A DNA stretch of 64,000 nt, from assembly GCA_030180135.1 (NCBI GenBank), contig CM058230.1:22156067-22220066 (forward strand). Direction: 5' to 3'. The translations under genes were made by a program, and so were the position numbers. Below are positions 1 through 10,960 of this stretch, in pieces. How positions within the stretch are numbered: the first letter of the stretch is position 1; each line of letters opens with the position of its first letter. The notes beneath the pieces were generated by a model. That model was not told the DNA's origin and ran no database searches. It was given only the letters and a program-made list of their open reading frames with translations. The stretch comes from Orychophragmus violaceus (taxonomy: Eukaryota > Streptophyta > Magnoliopsida > Brassicales > Brassicaceae).

Positions 1-285
1 CTTCAATTTTAGGGGTATTTTTGCAAACAGCCCTTTTTTGCCTTTCTGCGGTGACTTTTGAGATTTTATAATTATAGTTTTACTCGGGTTTTAAGTTTTG
101 TTTGTATTTGATTTTAGTTTTTTCTATTTATTTTCGGAGGAATGTTTTCTTCTAGTTCAAATTCTCATTAAAGCTTAAACACTTAATTTCTGTAAATTTT
201 CCTAATTGTAATACCAGTTTATCTAGCATTGTAAATTTCAATTTGATTGTTGTTTAATATAAATCTCTCAAAACTCTTCGCCCCC
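1..285. other. AT-rich flank, no gene seen
   Basis: AT-rich DNA left of the Athila LTR. I see no reading frame, RNA gene or repeat match to the rest of the window. It is presumably the flank of the Athila insertion or part of another decayed element cut by the window edge. Confidence 0.4.
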
Positions 286-1487
286 TGATAGGTCTCAAAG
301 TTTATCCCTATACTAAACTGCAAGTGAACAGCAATGTCAAAGTAGCATATAGGGTTATCGAATCCACAGGGACACTTGGTCTCAATAGATCAGAACAGTA
401 GAGACTAATACTAGAAATAAGCAATGTGATTGAATTAAAAGCGGTGCGAGAAAGTAAATCAGTAGCAGGGATTAACGGTTGTGGAAGCAAGTAATTAGAA
501 GCGTCAAGCCTAGGGTATTCTCAGGAAATCAGACAAGCAGACAGTTCATTCAGTAAGGATCTAATTAAGCACAGTTCTAGAACTCAAAACACAGATATAG
601 AATTAACCAAATTCATTTGCGATAATTCTCTAAGTCTAAGTGCAGCAAACCAAACTTTCGTTTGCGAGAACTAACAGATTAAACTAGCATTAATCCCAAG
701 TTTGATATGTTCACAATTATCCTAAACCAAACTTCCGTTTGCGCAAAGTTTAATTGCCCAATTTAATTAGTTCAGATTCCTAAACCCCACTTCCGTGACG
801 TATTTAGCAACCTAAGATCTAGATTCTAATTGATCAGGTTAGAACTAGCTTTAAACACAATTAAATTGAAGAACAGATATAGTTTGAATCCTTAACTGAA
901 ATTGAACAAGTCTAGCAAGTCATGAAATCCTATGTGAGAAACCCTAAACCTAACTAGGAATCTACTCAGACATAGATAATGAAAACATAATCATAGAATG
1001 AATAAATTGCATAAGAGAATAATAGTAAAAGGGGTTCGAAATCTTCTCCAAATACAGATGAAGTAATAGGTTCAGATCAGCCCCAAAAGCTCTAAAAATC
1101 CTCTGCTCTTAATTATGAAAGCGTAAGTAAAATAAACACCAAAATCCTCTATATATAGGCCTAATCTCGGCTGGGGCTTCTGTGTAAATACTGGAACTAT
1201 CTTGGGCTTCTTTGAAAATCTTCATATCTTCATTAAACCGACGTGTACGGCCCATCTCGCTAGTGTGTCGACCGATGCACAAGGTGTGTCGGTCGATGCA
1301 TGATCAATAAATCGGACAGTGAGTTAAGCTCTCGGCCAAAACGTCCCAAAAGTCCCAAAATGCTCCAAATATCTCCAATTAGCTCCAAACCTGATTAAAC
1401 CTGTAAAAGACTCTAAACAAAGACAAAAGACACTAAAAACACATCTATATCATGGTCTAAAATGGGTAAAAACTATGATATATCAAC
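286..1487 (-). repeat. 3' LTR of Athila copy A
   Basis: About 1.2 kb. In element sense it opens with TGATATATCA next to the purine tract and closes with CCTATCA, so the ends form a short inverted TGATA/TATCA pair. It aligns along its length with 52897-54086. The first half (plus-strand sense) contains repeated blocks bounded by 'aaaccaaactttcgtttgcg'-like phrases, and the CGATCG-type motif occurs at about 1255-1305. The flank at 281-285 (CCCCC) cannot be tested as a TSD because the other end is lost. Confidence 0.7.
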
Positions 1488-2842
1488 TCCCCCACACTTA
1501 GTCTTTGCTTGCCCTCAAGCAAAACATAGAACTAAAACATGGTGAAGAGGTTTGAAAACTCTTCAGAAACTCATTTCATCCTAGAAGCTACAATACTCAG
1601 ATTCCCCTTAGTAAACCACTGCAAGAATCAATCACAGGATATCAAGACCACAATGTACTTCCCCCACACTTAGCAACTGTCCTAGGTAAACTCCACAATC
1701 ACATTCAAGCATTCAAATTCTCCCTACTGACTTCTGCAAGTATTTAAGTGCGGTCTCACCTAAGGAGTATCGATCAAAGGGCACATGGATTCTTACCTTA
1801 TCAGCTCTAGACCACCATACTATCTTTCTCTAGTCCCTTTCTTCTCTTTCCCTTCTTTAACAACTGATTTTTCCCCACTGGGTATCATTTTATTTTTTTA
1901 TCAGTGTTCTTCCCGTTATGGGGTGTACTTTGGACACATTCCATGGATCACATGAGAGATAATAGTGTTTGCTACTATTCCCATGACCACTTCGGAGTTA
2001 CTAACTCATCCTCAGTTTATTATATTTTTTTTTTTACTTTACAGAAGGGGAGAAGGGAACTAAATAGGATAGGTTGACAGGCTGTGTCAGAACTAACAAG
2101 GGAATCCGACACAAAGTATACCAAGCCCTTAGGTGAGAAATCTAAGTCAGTATTAAGGTTGAAGTCATTAAAGGATCCTCTGATACCTGAAGTGATGTGG
2201 GTGTTCCCAGTACGTTGATCTGTGATGGGGTTTTCTAATAGTCATAGATAGATCCTGCAACTTCATCCCAATGGTTACTTAAGTTCCTGCAAGTCTTGTA
2301 AATCTTCTCAGAAAATCATAGTTTCTTACTTAAAGAATTTTGACTCAATAAAACAAAAAAATTTGAAAAACGGACTGACTCTTAAGAAAACAGAAAACAA
2401 AAGTCAGTAGCACCTCCCCCACACTTAAGACACACTGTCCCCAGTAGTGTCCAGCGAAGGATCGGTAAAAAGAAAATAAAAAATTGAAAAGGTGAAATTA
2501 TGTCTGTCGGGTTACCTCTGTCGCTCAGGCATCGACCGATGCACTAAGTGCATCGACCGTTACTTGGCGATTTTCGTGTATAGTCGATCGTTGCTCAGGA
2601 CCGCAACGATCGCTGCAATGCGATTCCTTTCGTGTTGTGACGATCGACACAGAAGTGCGTCGATCGTTGCACTGCGATTTAACCGAGACCTGCAAACATA
2701 AACTCACCAGAAACAAAAACAAACGTAAAATCCTAACAAAAACACCAAAAATTAAGTAGAAAAACACCAGTACCTAATGGTGGGTTGCCTCCCACCCAGC
2801 GCTTGTTTAAGGTCAATAGCTTGACCGGACGGATGGGAATTT
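1488..2842 (-). other. Athila 3' internal noncoding region with motif block
   Basis: Region between the LTR and integrase of copy A. It has two C-rich stretches of the form CTCCCCCACACTTA (near 1487 and 2415), the inner one matching the tract at about 55000 in copy C. A cluster of CGATCG-centred inverted repeats lies at 2515-2690. No ORF1 coding potential remains. The short open frames here (for example 2525-2767) are only read-through of the motif cluster. Confidence 0.6.
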
Positions 2843-3895
2843 TCAAGTGGAGGGTGCAGCATCCAGAGGCAAAATCTGACCCCTTGGAATCTCGGCCTTA
2901 GCCCAATAGTGTTTTACCCTCTGCCCATTAACAGCAAACTCATTACCTTCCTTGCCAATCAAAATGACAGCTCCATATGGACGCACTTCTTTGATCGTGT
3001 AGGGTCCAGACCATCTTGACTTCAGCTTGCCTGGAAACAAATGCAAGCGAGAATTATACAACAGTACCTGATCGTTAGGCTTAAATCGTCTGGAGACAAT
3101 ATTTTTGTCATGATAAGCCTTAGTCCTTTCCTTGTACAACTTTGAGTTCTCATAGGCAAAATGTCTAATCTCATCCAACTCATTGAGCTGTATCAATCTC
3201 CTCTCTGCAGCTGGTTTGAGGTCAAAGTTCATCTGTTTTACAGCCCATGCTGCCTTGTGCTCAAGTTCTACTGGCAGATGACATGCTTTCCCATACAGCA
3301 AATGGAATGGAGTAGTCCCTAATGGCGTTTTAAATGCAGTCCTGTAGGCCCATAAAGCATCATCAAGCTTAGCTGCCCAATCTTTCCTTGTCTTCCCAAC
3401 TGTCTTCTCCAGGATCTCCTTGATTTGTCTGTTAGAAACCTCTACCTGTCCACTAGTCTGTGGGTGATAAGGAGTAGCAACTCGGTGATGCACTCCATGC
3501 TTCTTCAGGAGCTTCTCAAAAACCTTATTAATAAAGTGAGACCCTCCATCACTAATAACTATCCGAGGTACTCCAAATCTAGGGAATATGATGGATTTAA
3601 ACAGCTTAATGACTACTGAAGAGTCATTGGTTGGACTAGCTATTGCTTCTACCCATTTAGAAACATAATCCACAGCAACTAATATGAATTTATTCCCATA
3701 AGATGAGGGAAAGGGACCCATAAAGTCTATGCCCCAGCAATCAAAAACCTCAACCTCAAGAATGAAATTCTGAGGCATCTCATGCTTCCTGCTGATTTTC
3801 CCTCTCCTCTGGCAGGCATCACAATGAGAAATAAAGGAGTGAGTATCAGCGAACATTGTAGGCCACCAGAAGCCTGCTTGCAAAACCTTAGACAC
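2843..3895 (-). pseudogene. Athila integrase (orphan C-terminal pol)
   Basis: An open stretch of 350 codons encodes a Ty3/gypsy integrase. Visible are the second half of the HHCC zinc finger (CDACQRR), the catalytic core with GIDFMGPFPSS, a YVSKWVEA motif, the SDGGSHF and HPQTSGQVE segments carrying the remaining acidic residues, and a C-terminal domain ending in an LLYNSRL/RWSGPY chromatin-binding-like segment. The upstream zinc-finger portion (3896-4037) is frameshifted relative to copy C and is then cut by the copia insertion. With no gag, protease or RT this cannot be an autonomous gene. It is unusually well preserved compared with the same region of copy C, which has several breaks. Confidence 0.8.
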
Positions 3896-4037
3896 AGTCT
3901 TAAATGTAGCAAAATGTCATGCATAATCGGATCCGTGACAGTGGAAAAGGATATCTGGAACCTCCGACTCAGCAACACATCTTCTATAAAGGCCATCTGA
4001 ACAATGCTTATAGAGGTAAGGTTCATCCCAATAGTAC

Positions 4038-4672
4038 TGTAGGAATGTTTAGTGTTTGTCCTGGTTTAATTCTGTCAGATTAAACTCACCTAAACATATT
4101 GGATCTAGGTTCTCTTGCAGAATCATAAGGGGATCTCGAAATACCTTGTTATGCAGCGGATTAGAGAGGTATCAGTCAGAGATCAGGAGAACCACCAAGA
4201 GGTTGTTCCTCCAAAGGCTCACACACGCACACTAACAGGAGAGAGGCTGCTAGACCGGCTGGGAGAAGTCGCAGAGAGAGAGATGGGAGGCGTAGGGAGA
4301 GAGCTTAGAAAAAGATCTAGGTTTCGTTTTAGTTATAAAACTTATGTCTAGTTCCTTTTAGGCTTTTGGGCCCAAGTCCCAATCTGATTAAATCCCTTAG
4401 ATTTAATCAGGCCCTTTAATCACTCTAAGTACAGTAAATGCCTAGCACTTTTACCGTACTTCTGCTGAACCGTTCCCTCATAGTTTCCTGTTAGCTTAGG
4501 CGTGTGACCCATATGGGATCATATAATAAAGGCAATAAATCCAAGACTTATAGATCATGAGCGGACTCTAGCAAGCCATCATGACCCCCAGTATTATATG
4601 ACTTATGTCTGATCATTGACATACTCTTACTTTCTAGAGACAGTACAGAGATTACTGGACATAATTCCAACA
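4038..4672 (-). repeat. 3' LTR of copia element I
   Basis: 635 bp. In element sense it starts TGTTGGAATTATGTCCAG and ends in ATTCCTACA, with short inverted ends. Immediately inside is a purine-rich tract (plus-strand reading ATCTCCCACTTGTACTGG). The left end abuts Athila integrase sequence exactly where copy C continues uninterrupted (about 59157), which fixes the insertion point. Confidence 0.8.
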
Positions 4673-5525
4673 ATCTCCCACTTGTACTGGAATCTCTGTA
4701 TTCATATTCCTTTTGTCTCAATATCTCGATTAGTCATAAGGCAAGATGAGTGTCATCCTTATAAAGCCTAATAATGTTCATAGGACTCTGATTTGATACT
4801 GACAATCCAAACGACTCGGGACAGTCCGTTTGAGCATGGCCATGCATTTTCCAGTATTCAAATCTCCGATTGGCCTAGAGATATTCACTCCATTTATATT
4901 GGAGGGACAAATCCCGTCTTGTTCCATCACTGTAAACTACTCATTTCATAATACACCCAAACAAGGTCCTTATAACTATCGCTTAACGACAGCGTTAGAC
5001 AATGATCAAAGCGCATCAGTTGATGTGCAGTCACATGCATGCGAACTCAGGTCTAAGGACTATACTCTATAGTCGTAGTAAGAATCTCTTATGACACAGA
5101 TATAAATATCCTGAAGAGTTCTTATAAGCGGGTCATGTCCGGTCGTATGTACCCCAACATACACCTATGTACTGACTTTGATGCCGTGCATCTATGACAT
5201 CCTGAGACTTTGTCATAAGTCACATACCAATCTAGTCTCACGCGGTTGTTGGTGTTCCAATTTCAAACAACCTTCGACTAGGGACAGGATGATATAAGCT
5301 ATCTATCAAATATAGGGTCTCATGATCAAGCTAAATGACTTTGATGACTCAAGATCAAGTCACTTACTTCGATGACCTATAAAATGGTTTATATCATTTT
5401 GGAACGATTATTTCATCACAGTTAAAATAATCTTGAAATAATAATTTTATTTAAACATCTTAAAATGTTTTACAAGAACATATCAATAACTAAATAAAGC
5501 CCTCAAACTCCCACTCAAATTTAGA
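4673..5525 (-). other. copia I 3' untranslated internal region
   Basis: About 850 bp between the polyprotein stop and the 3' LTR of copia element I. It contains no supported coding sequence. Its length is typical of the spacer before the polypurine tract in this kind of element. Confidence 0.5.
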
Positions 5526-8500
5526 TTACATTTCAATGTCTCTAATGCCTACAGCTTCAGTCAGGTACTCGAGCTTAGGCCTTGGGAGTGGCTTTGTCAA
5601 TGGATCAGCGACATTATCATCTGTCGGAACTCGGCTGATCTTGACTTCCTTTCTATTAATGATATCACGTATCAAGTGAAATCGTCTTAGTATATGCTTG
5701 GATTTCTGGTGTGATCTTGGTTCCTTTGCCTGAGCTATAGCACCATTGTTATCACAAAACAGTGCCACAGGCTCAGCTGCATTCGGTATCACACCTAGTT
5801 CAATAATGAACTTTCGTATCCAAACAGCTTCCTTCGCTGCTTCTGAGGCGGCGACATATTCAGCTTCTGTAGTGGAATCAGCAACAGTGTCTTGCTTGGA
5901 GCTTCTCCAACTGATTGCACCGCCATTCAGACAAAAGATATAACCGGACTGTGACCGGAAATCATCTTGGTCTGTCTGGAAACTTGCGTCCGTGAATCCA
6001 CTGACTTCAAGCACATTACTTCCGCCGTACACCAAGAACTTATCCTTAGTATGTCTTAGATACTTTAGGATGTTCTTGACGGCAATCCAGTGGCTTTCAC
6101 CTGGATCAGACTGGTATCTACTCGTCATGCTCAATGCATAAGCAACATCAGGACGAGTACAGATCATGGCATACATGACAGATCCTATTGCAGATGCATA
6201 AGGAATATTCTTCATGCGCTCAAGCTCAGCAGGCGTCGTTGGGCTCTGCTTCTTGCTTAGCGTTGTGCCATGTACCATTGGTGTGAAGCCCTTCTTGGAA
6301 TCTGCCATGCTGAATCTATGCAGGACTTTGTCAATGTATGAATCTTGACACAAGCCTATCAGCCTTTTAGATCTATCCCTGTAGATCCTGATTCCAATAA
6401 CGTATGCGGCTTCACCCATGTCTTTCATGGAAAAACAACTTCCAAGCCAGTCCTTTACCGACCGCAGCATTGGTACGTCGTTTCCGAGAAGCAGTATGTC
6501 ATCGACATACAGAATAAGAAATACAATCTTGCTCCCACTAGTCTTCTTATACACGCATTGTTCTTCTTCGTTTCTGATGAAGTCAAATTGCTTGATCGCT
6601 TCATCAAAACGAAGATTCCAGCTCCTCGATGCTTGCTTCAATCCATAAATGGATTTATGAAGCTTGCATACCTTCCCAGCATTCTTTGGATCTATGTAAC
6701 CGTCAGGTTGTGTCATATACACATCCTCTTACAGAATTCCATTCAGGAAGGCGGTTTTCACGTCCATCTGCCAAATTTCATAATCATGAAAAGCTGCAGT
6801 TGCTAGTAGAATCCGAATAGATTTCATCATAGCCACTGGGGAATAGGTTTCATCATAATCCACACCGTGAACTTGCCTGAAACCTTTTGCCACCAACCTG
6901 GCTTTATAAATCTGGACATTTCCATCCACGTCAATCTTCTTCTTGAAGATCCATTTGCACTCGATGGCTTTTACACCAGCGGGTAAGTCAACCAACGAAA
7001 ACACTTGGTTGACCGACATGGAGTCCATTTCGGAATCAGTGGCCTTACGCCACTTAGAGGAATCTGGGCCCATCATGGCTTGATTGAAGTTCGATGGTTC
7101 ATCACCATCAATGATCTGAAGATCATGACAGTTAGTCACGAGGAATCCTTGATATCTCTCGGGTTCGTGACGGATCCTCCCGGATCTTCGAACTTCAGGT
7201 ACCACAGGTTCAGGCTCTACAATTTCTTGTAGGTCCTCCTGCTGCTCTTCCTCATTAGGTTGAGCAGTATCCTGTTCATCTTGAATTTCTTCAAGCAGTA
7301 CCTTACTCCCACTGTTTTTCTTAGAGAGAAACTCCCTCTCAAGAAAATTACAATCCCGGGCAACAAAAATCTTGTTCTCGGATCGTAGGTAGAAGTAATA
7401 AGCCTTGGTCTCCTTCGGATAACCAATGAAGTAGCATTTATCAGACTTTGGTGTAAGCTTGTCAGAGATTAATCTCTTGACATAGGCTTCACAACCCCAA
7501 ATTCTAAGATAAGACAGCACTGGAGTTTCTCCAGTCCATAATTCATATGGTGTCTTAGCAACTGCTTTTGATGGCGCTCTATTTAGAGTGAACACTGCTG
7601 TTAGCAGAGCATATCCCCAAAGAGATATTGGAAGGTCTGTGTGACTCATCATCGACCGAACCATATCCAATAAGGTCCGATTCCTCCTCTCAGACACACC
7701 ATTCCATTGAGGTGTTCCAGGAGGAGTGAGTTGGGAAACTATCCCACACTCTCTTAGATGATCACTGAACTCTTGGCTCAAGTATTCTCCTCCTCGGTCG
7801 GACCGAAGAGCTTTAATGCTTTTGCCAATTTGGTTCTGTACTTCATTTTGGAATTCTCTGAATCTCTCAAACGATTCAGACTTATGTTTCATTAAATAAA
7901 CATATCCATACCTGCTGAAATCATCAGTGAAGGTAATGAAGTACTGATAGTTTCCTCTTGCATTTGTGGACATTGGGCCACACACATCAGTGTGTATCAG
8001 GCCCAATAAGTCACTGGCCCTCTCGTTGGGTTTATTAAAGGGGGTCCGCGTCATTTTGCCCATCAGACAGGATTCGCATTTCTCACATGACTCAAAGTCA
8101 AATGAGCCAAGAAGTCCATTCGAATGGAGCCTCTTAATGCGTTTCTCACTGATGTGCCATAAACGACAATGCCATAGAAACGTTCGGTTCTCCTCATTAG
8201 GTTTGAACCGTTTGGTATTAATGTTATAAATTGGTGCGGATTGATCAAGTATGTAAAGCCCATTCGTAAGAGGGGCACAACCATAGAACAAATTATTGCG
8301 ATTGAAGGAACATAATTTATTCTTAACTGAAAAATCATAACCTTCCAAATCCAATAAAGAAACTGAAATAATATTTCTGCTTATCGCAGGTACAAAATAG
8401 CAGTTATTAAGTTCTAAAACCAATCCCGAAGGTAAAGACAACAAGTATGTGCCTACAGCTAGTGCAGGAACTTTCGCTCCATTCCCAACTCGTAGCTCCA

Positions 8501-9500
8501 CTTGTCCTTGCTTCAGCTTCCTACTGTTGCTGAGTGCCTGCATATTAGTACAAATATGAGCCCCACAACCAGTATCCATAACCCATGAGGTATTATCAGA
8601 AGTAGTTGTATTAACTTCTATAACAAAAATACCTGATGAAGAAGTCTCCAGAGTCTTCTTCTTCAATTCCTTTAGACCTTCCAGGAATTTCTTACATTCT
8701 CTCCTCCAATGCCCCGGTTCTTTACAGAACCTGCAGATGTCAGTAGGCCCAGCCTTGGACTTGGGCTTGGGCTTTGGCGTGTCCTTGTCCGAGACTTGAA
8801 CAGCCTTAGCCTTTCCCTTGTCCTTGGCAGAGGATTTCTTAAAACCCTTGCCCTTTTGCACCATAAGCACATTGGGGTCCTTGGCTTTCCTCAAGTTGGG
8901 CTCTGCAGTCTTGAGCATTCCATGAAGCTCAGGCAATGTCTTAGTCAAGCCATGCATATTGAAGTTCAGAATGAACTGATCATAGCTTGCAGGCAAAGAC
9001 TGCAGAATGATGTCGCAGGCAAGTTCATGGCTGATAGGGCAGTCGAGTTTCTGAAGATGATTGAGATAACCCATCATCTTCAATACATGAGGACTCACTG
9101 CCGCATTTGCAGCCATCTTACAGTCTAAGAGGTTCTTAACTCTCTGGAACCTCTCAGTCCTTGCCTGCTCCTGAAAAAGCGATTTCAGGCTTGCCATTAT
9201 CTCGATGGGCGACAACACACTCTCGAATTGCATTTGCAGTTCAGGAGTCATGGTAGCCAACATCAGGCAATAGACATCATTTTCATCTGACGAATGCTTT
9301 TCCCAAACATTGTGCAGATTCCTGGCGGCATTGTTTGGAGGCCTCTCGGGGAGGGGATCACGAAGGACATATTCCTTCTTCTCCTGCTTGAGGACCATCC
9401 TCAAGTTCCTTAACCACGTCAGGAAGTTCGTTCCAGTCAGCTTCTCCTTGTCGAGAACAGACCGGATTGAGAATGTGTTTTGTGTGCTTGTTGTAGTCAT
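5526..9500 (-). pseudogene. copia element I gag-pol polyprotein, interrupted by one stop
   Basis: Ty1/copia polyprotein of about 1,320 codons in a single frame, starting at 9500. In order: gag of the UBN2 type; a CCHC knuckle (CRFCKEPGHWRREC); protease with VMDTGCGAH; GAG-pre-integrase; integrase core (LIHTDVCGPM, FTDDFSRYGYVY, RSDRGGEYLS, ERRNRTLLDM); reverse transcriptase with YVDDILLLG; and an RNase H with the DASFQTD and SKHI segments. One in-frame TAA at 6729-6731 separates the front of RT (up to the TAFLNG segment) from the rest, leaving 923 codons before it and about 400 after. Apart from this stop the frame is open throughout, so the element is recent or only lightly decayed. Confidence 0.85.
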
Positions 9501-10670
9501 TGCTGAAATTTAAGATAAAAGGATTTTAGTTTATATGTTCAATATGAGTAAACTCGCATTATATTCAATAACATTAGTTACCCTCAAAAGAATATAATGA
9601 TTCCAAGATCCACATATAACTAAGATCAAAGTGGGCCACTGGCCGTCACCCAACCTTAGCTTATATCGGTAAGCCCTATCTCGGCTAATTATATCTGTGA
9701 TATAACTCTTGGTTGTGAATCTGGGCCCGAGGCCCAATCCACTCTGATGTCTCAAGGTCCGGGACTCCCGATAACCCAGTCAAGAAAACCAGACTATACA
9801 GTCATGTAATCACTAATGTCTGGGACTCCCAATAACATTAATGAATCACAAACTGTCTTACCCACGCAAAAGATAGACACCCTCACACTGTAAGGCCATG
9901 TGTACGATTGAATGGGTTTCAACAGCTGACATAGACTGGACAAGACATCCAACGCTTGATATTATTTGAGGTTTATAGGTTTTCTTAAAATTTCATTCCA
10001 AAATAGAAGATTACTATTTTTGGAAACTTTCCATTTTGGGAAACCTTCTGTTTTAGGAAACTTCCTAAAATTGGAAACTTCCTAAAATTGGAAACTTTCT
10101 AACTATAGAAATTTCCTAAATATCCAAAACATGCAAATCTAGAAACTTCTATTCTAAGAAACTTTCTAATTTGAAATTTTGGAAACTAATTAATTTAAAA
10201 TCAAATTTTAATTATTAAATGAATTTTAAATTAAATCTGAAGAAAAGACTCAAATAATTGGCCCAATTGTTTTAACTTCTTGGCCCAAGGCCCAAGAATT
10301 GGTCTATGTCCAAGACATAACCCAATTGCCCAATTAAATGACATAACCGGTCTGGTTCATTAAAATTGGTCTAACCAAGATTAATTACTACGATAACCAC
10401 AATTGTTAACCGGTCATTTACTAAACCGGATTTTCTCAATTTATTTGGTCCAACCAAATCAAATTAGAAAACCACTGGTTTAGGCACTAAATCCAATTTT
10501 AAACGACATTGGATTTCTTATCACGGTTTAACCAGATTTAATAAATATTATTAAGTCTGTAAACCGTAACGAATAAATTTTAATTATTTTAAATCGAACC
10601 ATAAACCAAACCGAACCGACCGATCGGTCACGTGAACCGATCACGACCGAGTCGCAAGCTTCGGTTTAAA
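9501..10670. other. putative copia I leader, AT-rich, no gene
   Basis: The stretch between the polyprotein start and the ASB1 promoter. It is rich in short phrases such as GGAAACTTCC and (A)ACCGG(T), with no open frame of note. I infer that it is largely copia leader sequence because it directly precedes the gag start, but no LTR or primer-binding site is visible to prove it. An A-run of 12 lies at 10669-10680. Confidence 0.4.
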
Positions 10671-10907
10671 AAAAAAAAAGTGCAAGAATATTAGATTTGG
10701 GCAGCTTATCCATCGCTCAAGTCAGGTGAGTACGTCACATTCTCGACTAATCCTTAACGCCATTTTAGATTAATATGGTTAGACTTTTGACCCCAAAAAA
10801 AAAACCTTATTACTCATCACCTACTGATTAAGCACGTTGTCCATGTTTTCCATAAACGCATCGTTTTACCTGTCAATTCCCAATGCACTCTCTCTCAGAG
10901 CCTTCTT

Positions 10908-10914
10908 TATATAA
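10908..10914 (+). promoter_or_regulatory. candidate TATA box of ASB1
   Basis: TATATAA, 47 bp upstream of the ASB1 start codon and followed by a CT-rich stretch of the kind common in plant 5' leaders. Position and sequence fit a core promoter. The untranslated leader would then be very short (about 20 nt), so a different start site is possible. Confidence 0.4.
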
Positions 10915-10960
10915 TCCCATCTCTCTCTTCGAACCAGAGAAGGATCGTTGTTTTCCGACA

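Larger units (their letters stand above)
286..4037 (-). mobile_element. Athila-type Ty3/gypsy remnant (copy A), 5' part missing
   Basis: Minus-strand Athila retrotransposon remnant. Reading leftward it holds the integrase (to 2843), a CGATCG motif block (about 2515-2690), a purine-rich tract just inside the 3' LTR (read on the plus strand as the C-rich run near 1486-1500) and the LTR. The same blocks in the same order recur in copy C (52897-64000), which is how the boundaries were set. Relative to copy C it lacks the whole ORF1 region between the motif block and the integrase. Gag, protease and RT are absent because a copia element is inserted at 4037/4038 and the far side never reappears before ASB1. 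Confidence 0.85.
4038..10670 (-). mobile_element. Ty1/copia element I, nested in Athila A, 5' LTR missing
   Basis: Minus-strand copia element. The 3' LTR (4038-4672) begins TGTAGGAATG, and the flanking Athila sequence at 4033-4037 is AGTAC. The polyprotein occupies 5526-9500 and has one in-frame stop. A leader-like AT-rich stretch (9501 to about 10670) follows, but no second LTR and no tRNA-Met-type primer site is found before ASB1, so the 5' end has been lost. The right boundary at the A-run 10669-10680 is an estimate. Confidence 0.75.

Noticed and set aside
2492..2767. ORFs on both strands near the end of Athila A
   Set aside because: Palindromic CGATCG units create mirrored open frames on both strands; no protein family resemblance.
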